64,000 nt of DNA, from contig NZ_JABFMP010000001.1 of NCBI RefSeq assembly GCF_013359595.1, positions 1-64,000 on the forward strand. Reading direction: 5' to 3'. This document shows positions 46,517 to 54,999 of the stretch, piece by piece. The notes beneath the pieces are model-generated. The model had not been told where the DNA came from. It saw nothing but the letters and a program-made list of their open reading frames with translations, and searched no databases. Within the stretch, counting starts at the first letter, position 1, and the number at the start of each line of letters is the position of its first letter. The DNA is from Pseudomonas sp. C1C7. GTDB taxonomy: Bacteria; Pseudomonadota; Gammaproteobacteria; Pseudomonadales; Pseudomonadaceae. A program made the translations under genes and the position numbers.

Positions 46517-47547
46517 ACACAACCCCCGAAAGTCAGAAGTTGATTGGGCGCGGCGCTGACATCGGCCACCGGTGACGTCAGGATGTGATCGTTTTCGCCG
46601 CTGGTGCTGCTGATGGCCTCGCGGATGTGGCTGATCAACAGCTTTTCGCCCAAGTCAGCCTCGCGGTTGTGCAGATCGCGCAATTGCGCTTCGACGGCGG
46701 CGCGCACGACGCTGGTGTCCGGGGTCAGCTTCAGTTGATAGACCACCGGAACCTGCACCGGCGCCTGCACATGCACTTCGGCGGTCACCGGACGCAGGGG
46801 GTCGATATAGGCCTGCACTTGCGCCAGTTGCTCGGCGTTCGGCACCGGTTGCGGATCATCGTCGCGCATGATGTAGACGCCGACCGTGCCCGGCCCGAGA
46901 AAGCCGCCGCGACACCAGGCGCGGGTGACGCCCGGCACTTCCAGCGCCCAGGTTTCGTAGTCGTTGGCCGAGCCGCCGTGGGGGATGACCCGGTAGGAGC
47001 GGATCACTCGCGAACGCAGCGCTTCAAGGCTTTCCCGAGCCACGCCACCGCTCAGGCCCGACGCCAGCACTACGAAGCTGTTGCCGACAATGCCGGCGAT
47101 TGGCTGCACCGGGGTCAGCGTCAGCCCTGCATCGGCGTTGCCCAGGCTGCCAGCCTCGAGCGCAGCGATGGTGGTGCTGTTGACGCCGCTGATGCTGGTG
47201 CGCGCGGCGGTGACTTTGTAGGTGCGCCCATCGCTGGCCTGCAGAAGCGTATCGACATCCAACACCGCACCGGCGGTCGCACTGAAGCTGACGCTGCCAG
47301 TGGCGACTTGCGCCGGTTTACGCGGCTGGTTCAGGCGCAGCGCGGCGATGCGTTCCAGGGTCGATTCATCGGCGGTGTCCGGCAGGATCTGCTCGGCAAT
47401 CCAGTCAAGGTAGCCATAGAGACCGTACGCGGCACCGCTCAAAGTGCGGGCCAGCACTTGCGCATCGGACTGGCGCAGCGAGTCGCTGGCCAGGTCGCTT
47501 TGGGTGCGCTTGATCAGCACCGGAAGCGAAGGGGTTTCAAACGGCAT
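46507..47547 (-). CDS. Baseplate J-family protein (Mu gp47-like)
   Basis: This 346-residue baseplate wedge protein has the opening FETPSLPVLIKRTQSDL and the central YGYLDWIAEQILPDTADEST segment common to baseplate J proteins of contractile tails. A beta-rich C terminus ends in ILTSPVADVSAAPNQLLTFG. It lies in Mu order between gp46-like and gp48-like genes and overlaps both neighbours. Confidence 0.93.
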   Translation of the reverse strand: MPFETPSLPVLIKRTQSDLASDSLRQSDAQVLARTLSGAAYGLYGYLDWIAEQILPDTADESTLERIAALRLNQPRKPAQVATGSVSFSATAGAVLDVDTLLQASDGRTYKVTAARTSISGVNSTTIAALEAGSLGNADAGLTLTPVQPIAGIVGNSFVVLASGLSGGVARESLEALRSRVIRSYRVIPHGGSANDYETWALEVPGVTRAWCRGGFLGPGTVGVYIMRDDDPQPVPNAEQLAQVQAYIDPLRPVTAEVHVQAPVQVPVVYQLKLTPDTSVVRAAVEAQLRDLHNREADLGEKLLISHIREAISSTSGENDHILTSPVADVSAAPNQLLTFGGCVWG

Positions 47548-47935
47548 AGATCACCTGCCAACTGTTATCGGGGTTGATGTCCAGGCGCTCGCCGTCGGCC
47601 AGGGTCAGGACCGTGCGCAGGTTCAGGCGCTGGGCATCGAGGCGTTCGCTGATGATGTCGATGGCGCTGCAATGGCCGTCATCAATCAGCCATTGCAGTG
47701 CTTCGCGGGCATAGAACTCAGCGTCCATCCGGGTCTGGCGGGTCAGCTTGACCCGGCGCAGCAGCCACAGCCGCGAACCGATGCGGTCGTCGGCCACAGT
47801 GGGAAAAGTGTCGCCCCACCAGCCGTAACGCTCCTCGTCGTCGAGGGCATCGTCATTGGCAGCGCGGCGCCAGGTGAACAGGCTGATCAGGACCGCGCGG
47901 GTCAGTGCGGCGTGCAGGTTCTGGCTGATGAACAT
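47537..47935 (-). CDS. Mu gp46-like baseplate protein
   Basis: This 132-residue protein of the GP46 family carries RAVLISLFTWRRAANDDALD and YGWWGDTFPTVADDRIGSRL, a strongly conserved family segment. It is a structural part of the baseplate in Mu-like contractile tails. It overlaps the gp45-like stop by one base and the next gene by 11 bases. Confidence 0.92.
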   Translation of the reverse strand: MFISQNLHAALTRAVLISLFTWRRAANDDALDDEERYGWWGDTFPTVADDRIGSRLWLLRRVKLTRQTRMDAEFYAREALQWLIDDGHCSAIDIISERLDAQRLNLRTVLTLADGERLDINPDNSWQVIYAV

Positions 47936-48444
47936 CAGGCACCTCCCACCGGCGCCGCGGTCTGGCCGCCGCCACCCTGAACGCCGCCATGCACGTGTTT
48001 GATCTGGCTGATGCCGCCTGCGACCTGATCGCCCTTGGAAACGAGCTTGCCGGTCTGGTTGATCACCGGCGTGTCGAAATTGACGGAGGTACTGGCGCGG
48101 ATGTTGAGCGTGGCGGTGTCGATGTCGATGATCCGTCCGCGCTTGAAGTGAATCCGGTCGCCCTCGTCGGTGTAGATCGCCACTTCACCGGCCGCCAGGG
48201 ATTGCAGGCGATAGCGCCGGTCGGCAACCACCAGGGCGATGGCATGGGAGCGATCACCGCCGAGAAAGGTGACGACGCCCTCGGCGCCAGCGAGGGGGTG
48301 GCTGGTGAAACCGTACGGTTCGAAGTGCTCCATGTCATCGTTCACTTCGCCGGCGGTGAGGCGCATTTGCAGCGATTGCAGTTTGGATGCCGAACTGGCG
48401 AGCACGACAGTGCCGCGCGCCAGCAGGCGTGTCAGTAGGCTCAT
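47935..48444 (-). CDS. Baseplate assembly protein V (Mu gp45-like spike)
   Basis: This 169-residue protein corresponds to Mu gp45, the trimeric membrane-piercing spike at the tail tip. An N-terminal OB-fold-like region (HFEPYGFTSHPLAGAEGVVTF) is followed by short strands (RIIDIDTATLNIRASTSVNF). The C terminus, KHVHGGVQGGGGQTAAPVGG, contains the His-x-His type metal-binding HVH-G motif typical of spike tips. A REPIN separates it from the upstream gene. Confidence 0.92.
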   Translation of the reverse strand: MSLLTRLLARGTVVLASSASKLQSLQMRLTAGEVNDDMEHFEPYGFTSHPLAGAEGVVTFLGGDRSHAIALVVADRRYRLQSLAAGEVAIYTDEGDRIHFKRGRIIDIDTATLNIRASTSVNFDTPVINQTGKLVSKGDQVAGGISQIKHVHGGVQGGGGQTAAPVGGA

Positions 48445-48479
48445 GAAATTTCCTCAAGGTTTCGGATCCGACACCGCCC

Positions 48480-48570
48480 CTGTGGGAGCGGGCTTGCTCG
48501 CGAAAGCGCTGGGTCAGACAAATGAATGTTGAAGCTGCCACCGTCTTCGCGAGCAAGCCCGCTCCCACAG
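48480..48570. repeat. REPIN inside the tailocin operon
   Basis: CTGTGGGAGCGGGCTTGCTC and its complement face each other across about 45 bp, with the arms extending to CGCGAA/TTCGCG. It fills the 134-bp gap between the gp44-like and gp45-like genes, the only long gap in the baseplate block. Confidence 0.9.
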
Positions 48571-48578
48571 GTTCGGTA

Positions 48579-49625
48579 TCACGCCGAGTTTTTCTTTGGG
48601 GATGGATTGGCATCAAAGGAATGCGGCGGTGCAACCTGCAGAGTGGTCACCGAGCCCTGCGCCGACAGCGAGTAAGTCACCCGCGAGATCAGCATGTCCT
48701 CGTCGAACCCGAGCACCGGATCCTTGACCCGCACCAGGGTGTTGTGGCGCCACAGATCGCCGTTGGCCTGGCGCCAGCCCTGCACCTGATAGGTGGTGGT
48801 CAGCGCCTGGCCCATGCGGGTGGCGCTTTCCCACAGGGCCCTTTGCTGCGCCAGTTCGAAGGTCAGTTGCGTGCCTTCGTTGATGACCGTGGTGCGACGG
48901 CGTTTGAAGGACAGGTCGGCAGCCGTCGCCTGAACCTCGCTGACCGCCGCCCCGCTTTGCTTGTCGGAACCTTTTTGCTGACCGATCACCCGGTATTCGG
49001 AGAACACCTGGCTGTAGTCCATCGGGGCATTGGCCGACAGGATGTTCTTGCCCAACTCCAGCGCATCGCTGGCCCGCCCGGCGCTGCCCGGCCTGGCCAG
49101 CACCAGCCGCCCCTGCTCGTCATCGGTGGAAAACACCCGGAACAGCGACAGCAGGCGATCGATCGACTGGAACACCGTTTCTCCCGGCACAATCGTGTGC
49201 TTGGCCAGCCGCGCGGTTTCGGGGATCTCGTTGACCACGTACAACGAATACTCCATGGCCAGCGCCTGGACGATGCCCAGCAAGGGTTGTTCCTGCCATT
49301 GATTCGGCCGGTTGGTTGCCGCGCAATCCACCAGGTCCCGGGTTTTGGAACTGCCTTCGATACTCAAGCTGACCTGCTGCCCGTCATAACGGATCGGCGC
49401 CTTGAACACGTACCCGGTGAGAACCAGATCCTTGCCGATCTTCACCTCGCACGGAGCACCGGCCCTGATCCGCTGATCGACCGTCTGCCCGGGCCATTGC
49501 CAGGTGATATCGAGTTTGAAGCTGCGGAACTGACGCTCCAGATCGGCAGTGATTTCCACGCTTTTCCAGCCGCCGTATTCAATGCCGTCGACCGTCAGCG
49601 TGACGCGGTTGTCCATCTCGTTCAT
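48579..49625 (-). CDS. Baseplate hub/tail protein (Mu gp44-like, late control D type)
   Basis: This 348-residue hub protein connects tube and spike. The opening VTLTVDGIEYGGWKSVEITA and the hub-domain segment RIRAGAPCEVKIGKDLVLTG match the Mu gp44 group, followed by SLSIEGSSKTRDLVDCAA. GGGAG precedes the ATG. It lies four bases after the stop of the DNA-circularisation-like gene, exactly as Mu gp43-gp44. Confidence 0.9.
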   Translation of the reverse strand: MNEMDNRVTLTVDGIEYGGWKSVEITADLERQFRSFKLDITWQWPGQTVDQRIRAGAPCEVKIGKDLVLTGYVFKAPIRYDGQQVSLSIEGSSKTRDLVDCAATNRPNQWQEQPLLGIVQALAMEYSLYVVNEIPETARLAKHTIVPGETVFQSIDRLLSLFRVFSTDDEQGRLVLARPGSAGRASDALELGKNILSANAPMDYSQVFSEYRVIGQQKGSDKQSGAAVSEVQATAADLSFKRRRTTVINEGTQLTFELAQQRALWESATRMGQALTTTYQVQGWRQANGDLWRHNTLVRVKDPVLGFDEDMLISRVTYSLSAQGSVTTLQVAPPHSFDANPSPKKNSA

Positions 49626-49628
49626 GGC

Positions 49629-50864
49629 TCACTCCCTTGAGACTCTCACATCGTTGGGTGAGAACACCGGATGGACGATGCCGTTGCGCTGAGTCACCTC
49701 CGTGACCCGGGTCGCATCGGCAAACTGCCGATAAGCCACCACCAGCGCCGGCAGGCTTTCCTGAAACGATTTGCTGACCAGCCGTACACCGGATGAAGCC
49801 ACCGCCTTGAGGTGCGCAGCCAGCGCTTCCTTCACGTCGCTGATGGCCAGGTAGTGCGCCGGATCTGCCTTGTTCTGCGCCTGCAAGAGTGCGTCGTTCA
49901 ATTGCTTTTGCAGGGCCTGCAGATCGTCGGTGACCGGGACTTCCTGGCGGGTGACTGGTTGATTTGCCTGCTGCGCCACGGTTGGTATCGACGGCAGCTT
50001 CACCGGCGGCGTCGCCACCGGCATCGAGGCGACCCATTGCGCGACTTTCACGATCAAGGTGTCCTGCACCAGGTTGGCCAACGCCTGCGCAGCAGCGGTC
50101 GTGTCCTTGCCGGTGGTGAGCTTCGGCGCATCTGCCTTGCGGATGGCTTCGATCTGTTGGGACACGTCGGCAATCACGCCACGGTAGCCCTCCTTCGCGA
50201 ACGCCTTGAGCTCCTTGATATCACCCAGCAACCCCTTGAATTCCGCCGCCACTTCCTTGGGCAGTTCCTTGACCGCCTTCACCAGCTCAGTGATCCGCCT
50301 GTACTGCTCGATCAGCGGCTTAAGCTGCTCCTTGATCACGTCATAAACCCCGGTGAGGCTGTTGCGCAGATTGGTGATGCCGATCCGTGCGGCCTTGATC
50401 AGGATCATGGCCTGTTCGAAGCGTGCCACCGCCGAGCCGAGCAAGGTGTCTGCCTTGGCCAGCAGGATTTTTTGCGTGCTGACGGTGGCCGTCGGAAACG
50501 GCAGCGGCAGGTCGGGATAGAACTTCAGCGTGAACGTCACCAGCCCGCCATCCTGGCGGGTGTGAGTCATGTCGCATTCACCGACCTTGACCTGTAGACG
50601 CCCAAGCCACGGATGCACCAGCTCGCCACTGCCCTGCTCCAGCACCTTGAGCAATTTGTCGCGCTGCTCCAGGCAATCGGGGCCGACGATGAATGCCGTC
50701 AGGTCGTGGGTCCTGGCCTGTTGACCAAGGTCCTCGAAAAACGGCAGGTCGCGTTGCGGATACTCATGCAACTGACCTTTGCGGCCGACCGGGGTTTTCG
50801 CCTGGTCGACCCAAAAACCGACACCGCGAAAGGATGCCGGCACCAAACGGTCACGCCAGTCCAT
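49629..50864 (-). CDS. Mu N-like (gp43) DNA circularisation/tail protein
   Basis: This 411-residue protein begins MDWRDRLVPASFRGVGFWVD, the very typical opening of the DNA_circ_N family (Mu gpN), with HEYPQRDLPFFEDLG next. The middle part is helical with many Lys and Glu. In Mu it is a tail component despite the family name. The ATG at 50864 follows GGGAGG and lies inside the end of the tape measure gene (14-bp overlap). Confidence 0.92.
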   Translation of the reverse strand: MDWRDRLVPASFRGVGFWVDQAKTPVGRKGQLHEYPQRDLPFFEDLGQQARTHDLTAFIVGPDCLEQRDKLLKVLEQGSGELVHPWLGRLQVKVGECDMTHTRQDGGLVTFTLKFYPDLPLPFPTATVSTQKILLAKADTLLGSAVARFEQAMILIKAARIGITNLRNSLTGVYDVIKEQLKPLIEQYRRITELVKAVKELPKEVAAEFKGLLGDIKELKAFAKEGYRGVIADVSQQIEAIRKADAPKLTTGKDTTAAAQALANLVQDTLIVKVAQWVASMPVATPPVKLPSIPTVAQQANQPVTRQEVPVTDDLQALQKQLNDALLQAQNKADPAHYLAISDVKEALAAHLKAVASSGVRLVSKSFQESLPALVVAYRQFADATRVTEVTQRNGIVHPVFSPNDVRVSRE

Positions 50865-52482
50865 TGGAACCTCCCATCGACAGCGAGCGATAGCCGATGC
50901 GCGAAGACAACGCCAGGCCCGGCTGGTTGGTTTGCGGTTGATCGGTGCGCAGCCCCGCCGGCGCATTTTCGAAGCGCACGGTCAGGCCGCCTTCGAGTTG
51001 CGTGCGGTTGTTGGCGGCGCTTTGCTGGATCAGGGTACTGGAGGTTTGCGGCAGTGGACTGGACAATCCTGAAGTACCCGGGGAGGCGACAGTGCCGTTA
51101 CCGGTGATCGTTGCGAAGAAGCCTGAAAAACTGCCACCCACCAAATCCTTTACCTGCCCGACGATGCTCTGCAGCTTGCTCCAGAACTCACCGAACCAGC
51201 CGAGGATCGGTTCCCAGACTTGCTTGATCGATTCCAGTGGAGACTGATTGAACAGCTCTCCGAACGAGGTCTTCATCGATTGTGCATTCGTGGTCAACGA
51301 TGCCCACAAATCGGAAAAATACCCCTTGAGCTCGTCCCATTTCGCAATGGCGGCCTCCACGGGATTGCCGTCGAACAGGCTCTGAAAATCAACTTTCAGC
51401 GATTGCGCGCCAGCCCTGAGGACATCCCACAAAGCGGCAAACACGTCGCCAAGGGGTTGCCATGTGCTTTGCACCAAAGCGCTTGGGGATCGGGAGAAAA
51501 TCGATTTCAACTGTTCCCATTGAATCGACACTCTTGCGGTCAGGCCGGCCAGCACCTCCGAAAACAGCCCTTGTATCGATTGCCAGGCGTCGGCCGCTTT
51601 CTGGCGCAGCGAAAGTCCGTCGAATGTCGCCTGAATCGCCGCCCATCCTGCGGAGGATGCCTGTGTGGTGGAATTCCAGAATCCGCGAATCCTTGTCGCT
51701 GCCGAATTCCACCCCGCCGCCATCGAATCCCAGATCTGCCGGGCACTGGCGCCCAGGTCGTCCCAGCCCTGTTTGACCGTATCGACCCCCGAATGGAATG
51801 AGCCGCTGATTGACGACCAGAGGCCACTGAAAAACCCGGAGATCGAGGACCAGTTATTAGTAATTAGCCGTGCGCCTATCACGATGATCGCCACTACCGC
51901 CGCTATGCCAGCAGCAATCGCGCCCAGTGGTGAAGTCAGAACTCCCAACACCCCCACCAATCCCAGTACGCCAACCGTGACTACCGTGAATGCCACCGCG
52001 GCAGCCGCCAGCCCCTCTGCGAGGAATGGAGCGTCCGCAATAAGCTGCGCTATCGAAGTGACGACTGGTGTGAGTGCCGTCACGATGCTATTGACTGCCG
52101 GCAACAGGGCCTCGCCGACCTTCAGGGAAATGTCATCCAGTGACTTGTTGAATTTCTCGAGATTGACCGACGTTTCGCCCTGAACAACTTTCGGTAGCTT
52201 CAGCCCCTGTTGAGTGGTGGACTTTTTCGCCAACTCATCCTGGGCTTCGATGGCCCTTTTGATGCCATCCTGAAACGGCTCGAGCAACCCACCACCGGAA
52301 ATGAAACCGGAGACGTCCAGCGGCTCGAGGCCGTTGCCTTCCATGTCTTTCTTGAATGCCGCGACCTTGCCACGCAGCCCCTTCATCTCGGCCTCCATTT
52401 TCATGGCGCCCTTGAGCGTCACAAGCATTTCTTCCGTGAGGGAAAAGCACAGCGGGGTCGGGCAGGTTTTTTTCTTGGCCAT
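50851..52482 (-). CDS. Tail tape measure protein
   Basis: This 543-residue tape measure protein has a helical N-terminal part, a strongly hydrophobic middle (FLAEGLAAAAVAFTVVTVGV to IVIGARLITN, about residues 155-210) and many Trp-Ser repeats such as WDDLGASARQIWDS and WAAIQATFDG. Tape measures of this design set tail length; this one is rather short, so a short tail is expected. The N terminus (KKKTCPTPLCFSLTEEMLVT) is unusual for the family. The start overlaps the stop of the frameshift product (GTGATG). Confidence 0.87.
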   Translation of the reverse strand: MAKKKTCPTPLCFSLTEEMLVTLKGAMKMEAEMKGLRGKVAAFKKDMEGNGLEPLDVSGFISGGGLLEPFQDGIKRAIEAQDELAKKSTTQQGLKLPKVVQGETSVNLEKFNKSLDDISLKVGEALLPAVNSIVTALTPVVTSIAQLIADAPFLAEGLAAAAVAFTVVTVGVLGLVGVLGVLTSPLGAIAAGIAAVVAIIVIGARLITNNWSSISGFFSGLWSSISGSFHSGVDTVKQGWDDLGASARQIWDSMAAGWNSAATRIRGFWNSTTQASSAGWAAIQATFDGLSLRQKAADAWQSIQGLFSEVLAGLTARVSIQWEQLKSIFSRSPSALVQSTWQPLGDVFAALWDVLRAGAQSLKVDFQSLFDGNPVEAAIAKWDELKGYFSDLWASLTTNAQSMKTSFGELFNQSPLESIKQVWEPILGWFGEFWSKLQSIVGQVKDLVGGSFSGFFATITGNGTVASPGTSGLSSPLPQTSSTLIQQSAANNRTQLEGGLTVRFENAPAGLRTDQPQTNQPGLALSSRIGYRSLSMGGSNGLA

Positions 52483-52652
52483 CACTGCACCTGCTGCATC
52501 GCATTGATCCGTTGCGCGTGCTCCAGCGATTCGCGGAGCACATCCAGTGGCCTGGCCATCATCTGTTCAGGGTCAACCTTCCAGAACCAGGCCAGGTCAT
52601 AGGCGACTGCGATCAGGTCGGTGATGGCTCCGACGCCGCACTCATGAAAAAA
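52482..52652 (-). CDS. Frameshifted extension of the tail assembly chaperone (gpGT-type)
   Basis: This is the second frame of the tail assembly chaperone. After the slippery site at 52646-52652 a -1 shift gives 54 more residues from HECGVGAITDLIAVAYDLAW to LEHAQRINAMQQVQ. Its WFW-K-DPEQMMARPLDVLRE pattern resembles the C-terminal T domains of other phages, which bind the tape measure. The frame has no good start of its own and ends in a TGA that overlaps the tape measure ATG. The fused protein would be 142 residues (52909 to 52482 with one slip). Confidence 0.82.
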   Translation of the reverse strand, partial: FFHECGVGAITDLIAVAYDLAWFWKVDPEQMMARPLDVLRESLEHAQRINAMQQVQ

Positions 52653-52909
52653 CTCGCAACAGCCCAGCTAAGCGTGTTGAGGTCGACCAGATCCAGCTGG
52701 TTGACCGACGAAGGCGGAATGCCGGCGCACACGGCGATGTATTTGGCCGCCACATCCATGTCGAGGCTGACCTCTTCACTCTTGTCGATCTTGTACGGCA
52801 GCGCCTTGATCGCTCGCACTTCCTGCACCGTCGGACGGCGCAGGACGAGCTCGGTCAGGGGCTCGCCATGAGCTTCGATCGCAACTTGAAGCTTCACGGC
52901 GCCGCTCAT
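52613..52909 (-). CDS. Tail assembly chaperone (Mu gp41-like, gpG-type)
   Basis: This 98-residue protein starts MSGAVKLQVAIEAHGEPLTE and continues ELVLRRPTVQEVRAIKALPY, typical of the Mu gp41 tail assembly chaperones. It lies between tube and tape measure genes, where such chaperones always lie. A T TTT TTC heptamer in frame near its end (52646-52652) allows a -1 frameshift into the next frame. The start overlaps the tube stop (ATGA). Confidence 0.9.
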   Translation of the reverse strand: MSGAVKLQVAIEAHGEPLTELVLRRPTVQEVRAIKALPYKIDKSEEVSLDMDVAAKYIAVCAGIPPSSVNQLDLVDLNTLSWAVASFFMSAASEPSPT

Positions 52910-53253
52910 TGCCAGGTCCCCTTGATGCCTTCGAACTTCAGTTCGATGGTGGCGTCGTCCGCCTTGGAAACCGGCTCTTCCACCAGATACGCACCGGCCA
53001 GCACATAGACTTTGCCGTTGCTGAATTCACAGGTGACCGTGATATCGGTGCCCTCGATCAGCTTCTTCAGCGGGAAGTCCGCGGTGTGCAGCGCCGTCAC
53101 CTTGAACGACGGCGCGATGTCGGTTTCCTTGTAGAAACCGGGTACGACGGTTTCCCGTTTCACGGCCATCAGCGGTGCTTCGCAACCGCCGTTGATGGTC
53201 AGTTGGGCGCCGTCCACTTTGACGTAGCAGGTGCCTGCGATCAGTTGACCCAT
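52906..53253 (-). CDS. Tail tube protein (Mu gpM-like)
   Basis: This 115-residue tube subunit carries GQLIAGTCYVKVDGAQLTIN and later IEGTDITVTCEFSNGKVYVL. This is the single-domain tube fold of Mu gpM-type contractile tails. It forms the rigid inner tube that is driven through the target envelope. AGGGAG precedes the ATG at 53253; an upstream in-frame start is unlikely because a terminator-like hairpin lies there. Confidence 0.92.
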   Translation of the reverse strand: MGQLIAGTCYVKVDGAQLTINGGCEAPLMAVKRETVVPGFYKETDIAPSFKVTALHTADFPLKKLIEGTDITVTCEFSNGKVYVLAGAYLVEEPVSKADDATIELKFEGIKGTWQ

Positions 53254-53269
53254 GGTGTTACTCCCTTCA

Positions 53270-53297
53270 AATAAAAAGCCCACGCAAGGTGGGCTGT
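53270..53297 (-). terminator. Terminator-like hairpin between sheath and tube genes
   Basis: On the minus strand, AGCCCAC/GTGGGCT with a 5-nt loop is followed by TTTTATTT. It lies just after the sheath gene and 17 bp before the tube start. Confidence 0.82.
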
Positions 53298-53320
53298 AAT
53301 CGAGCAGTCAGAGGCGGCGA

Positions 53321-54817
53321 TCAGGCCACGTCGTCGTACTGCAGACGGAACTGGTTGAGCAGCGCGAATACGCGCAGACCGTTGATGTAATCCGGCGGGA
53401 ACAAAACGTTCACGCGGCTAGGATCCTGCACGTCGCGCTCGACGATCAGGTGCTCGGCGAACAGCTCGGCGTTCTCCACATGGCCTTCCAGTTCGAGCTT
53501 GGCGTACTGGGCGATCAACTCGCCACGCAGGGTGCTCGGCGTGACGATCGGCTGGCCGGCACCGAAGCGGGTACCGTCGGAGGCCAGCTTGTGGCGACCG
53601 TACTTGCTGGTAATCACGCTCTGCAGGCGACGCACGATGTACGCCGACTGGTGCATGGTTTCGCTGTCCAGGTAGGAGTTGTCAGCCTGGCCGTAGGCGT
53701 TTTTCTGGTAGGTGGTGATCGAGCGCTGGATGCGCACGTAGCCGCCTTCGTAGTACGCCGTGGCGATGCCGTAGTTGAGTAGCGACTGACGCTCGGTCAG
53801 GGTGAAGCGCTCGCTGGCCGGTGCCGGATCGACACCCGGCAGGCTGCCGCTCTGGGTCGGACGGCTGGCATCGGCGGAGATGAACACCGATGTGCGCGCG
53901 GCCAGCGCCGCGGCCTGCACCCAGACCGGTTGCGGTACGCCCGGCTCCAGCGCCTGAATGGTCATGTGCTGGTCGTTGCGGGCCTGACCGGCCGCCACCA
54001 GGGTGCCGACGGTGCCACGCTTGGCGCTGTAGACGTGACCGAACAGTTGCTTGGCCCACGACCAGCGACCGGTGCTGTCATCCATCACAGCCTGCCAGGT
54101 GTTGAGTGTGCTCAGGTCGGACCACGGCAGGGCAATGAACTCGAAGGGCTCGTCGCCCAGCGCCGCGACCGCTTCCACCTGATCAGGCACACCGGCACCG
54201 CCGCCCATGACGGTGATCGCCGTGGTCAAGCCTGCAGGTGTTTCTTCGCCATTGCTCTTGCCCAGGCGGTTGAACTGCAGACTGATGTCATTGCCGCTGT
54301 CGCCGGTCCATTTGGCACTCAGGGTCACCACGCCGTCGACTGCAGCCGCGCTGACCGGCAGGTCGGCCGCAGCGTTGACCTTCAACGCCAGGGCGGTGGC
54401 CGCCTGTGCCGCGGTGGCGCCGTTGACGATTGCGGCCTGCACCCGAACGCCACCCACGTAAAGATTGAGTACGCCGGCCTGGGTCGCCGTGCCGGTCAGC
54501 GTCACCACGCCCTTGGCGACGCTACCTTCGACGTTATGCAGTGGCAGACACCAGATCTCGCCGACCGGATCTGCCTTGCGGAAGGTTTCGTACATGGAAG
54601 CCAGCATCGAACCCTGGCCGCCAATGCTTCGGGCCAGCGCCACGCTGGACACCAGCACCAGTTTGCCGACATCGGCCGGGGTTACGTTGTCGTTGACCTG
54701 GGCGACGATCAAACGACGCATGGTCGACGACGCGCTATTGGCCGCCGAATTGTCCATCTCGGCATAGAACAGCGGAACACGAATGTCCGCGGGGATATTG
54801 CTGAATCCGATCGCCAT
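53321..54817 (-). CDS. Tail sheath protein (Mu gpL-like)
   Basis: This 498-residue contractile sheath subunit has the N-terminal segment GFSNIPADIRVPLFYAEMDN, the typical opening of Mu gpL-type sheaths, and a C-terminal region ending VNVLFPPDYINGLRVFALLN. The presence of a sheath makes this an R-type (contractile) tailocin and not an F-type one. AGGGAG precedes the ATG, which shares one base with the stop of the preceding small gene. Confidence 0.95.
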   Translation of the reverse strand: MAIGFSNIPADIRVPLFYAEMDNSAANSASSTMRRLIVAQVNDNVTPADVGKLVLVSSVALARSIGGQGSMLASMYETFRKADPVGEIWCLPLHNVEGSVAKGVVTLTGTATQAGVLNLYVGGVRVQAAIVNGATAAQAATALALKVNAAADLPVSAAAVDGVVTLSAKWTGDSGNDISLQFNRLGKSNGEETPAGLTTAITVMGGGAGVPDQVEAVAALGDEPFEFIALPWSDLSTLNTWQAVMDDSTGRWSWAKQLFGHVYSAKRGTVGTLVAAGQARNDQHMTIQALEPGVPQPVWVQAAALAARTSVFISADASRPTQSGSLPGVDPAPASERFTLTERQSLLNYGIATAYYEGGYVRIQRSITTYQKNAYGQADNSYLDSETMHQSAYIVRRLQSVITSKYGRHKLASDGTRFGAGQPIVTPSTLRGELIAQYAKLELEGHVENAELFAEHLIVERDVQDPSRVNVLFPPDYINGLRVFALLNQFRLQYDDVA

Positions 54818-54999
54818 TACTTGGCTCCCTGTGGTTTGGCCGCTTTTACGGCTTTGGTGGTGATATCGCCATCGGCCAGACGTCGGCGCCACCAGGCGTT
54901 GTCAGGCACTTCACGGCCCTCGAGGGGCAACAGATCGCCCGCTTCCGGGTCCGGCACGGCGCGGCCCGGGGCCGGCAGTACGGTGATGCGTTTGCTCAT
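54817..54999 (-). CDS. DUF2635 protein (Mu gp38-like)
   Basis: This 60-residue protein contains the DUF2635 hallmarks VLPAPGRAVPDPEAGDLLP and the VPDNAWWRRRLADGD segment. In Mu it is gp38, encoded between gp37 and the sheath gene. Its role is unknown. It overlaps both neighbours (stop/start TAATG with the sheath), so it is clearly translated as part of the operon. Confidence 0.92.
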   Translation of the reverse strand: MSKRITVLPAPGRAVPDPEAGDLLPLEGREVPDNAWWRRRLADGDITTKAVKAAKPQGAK

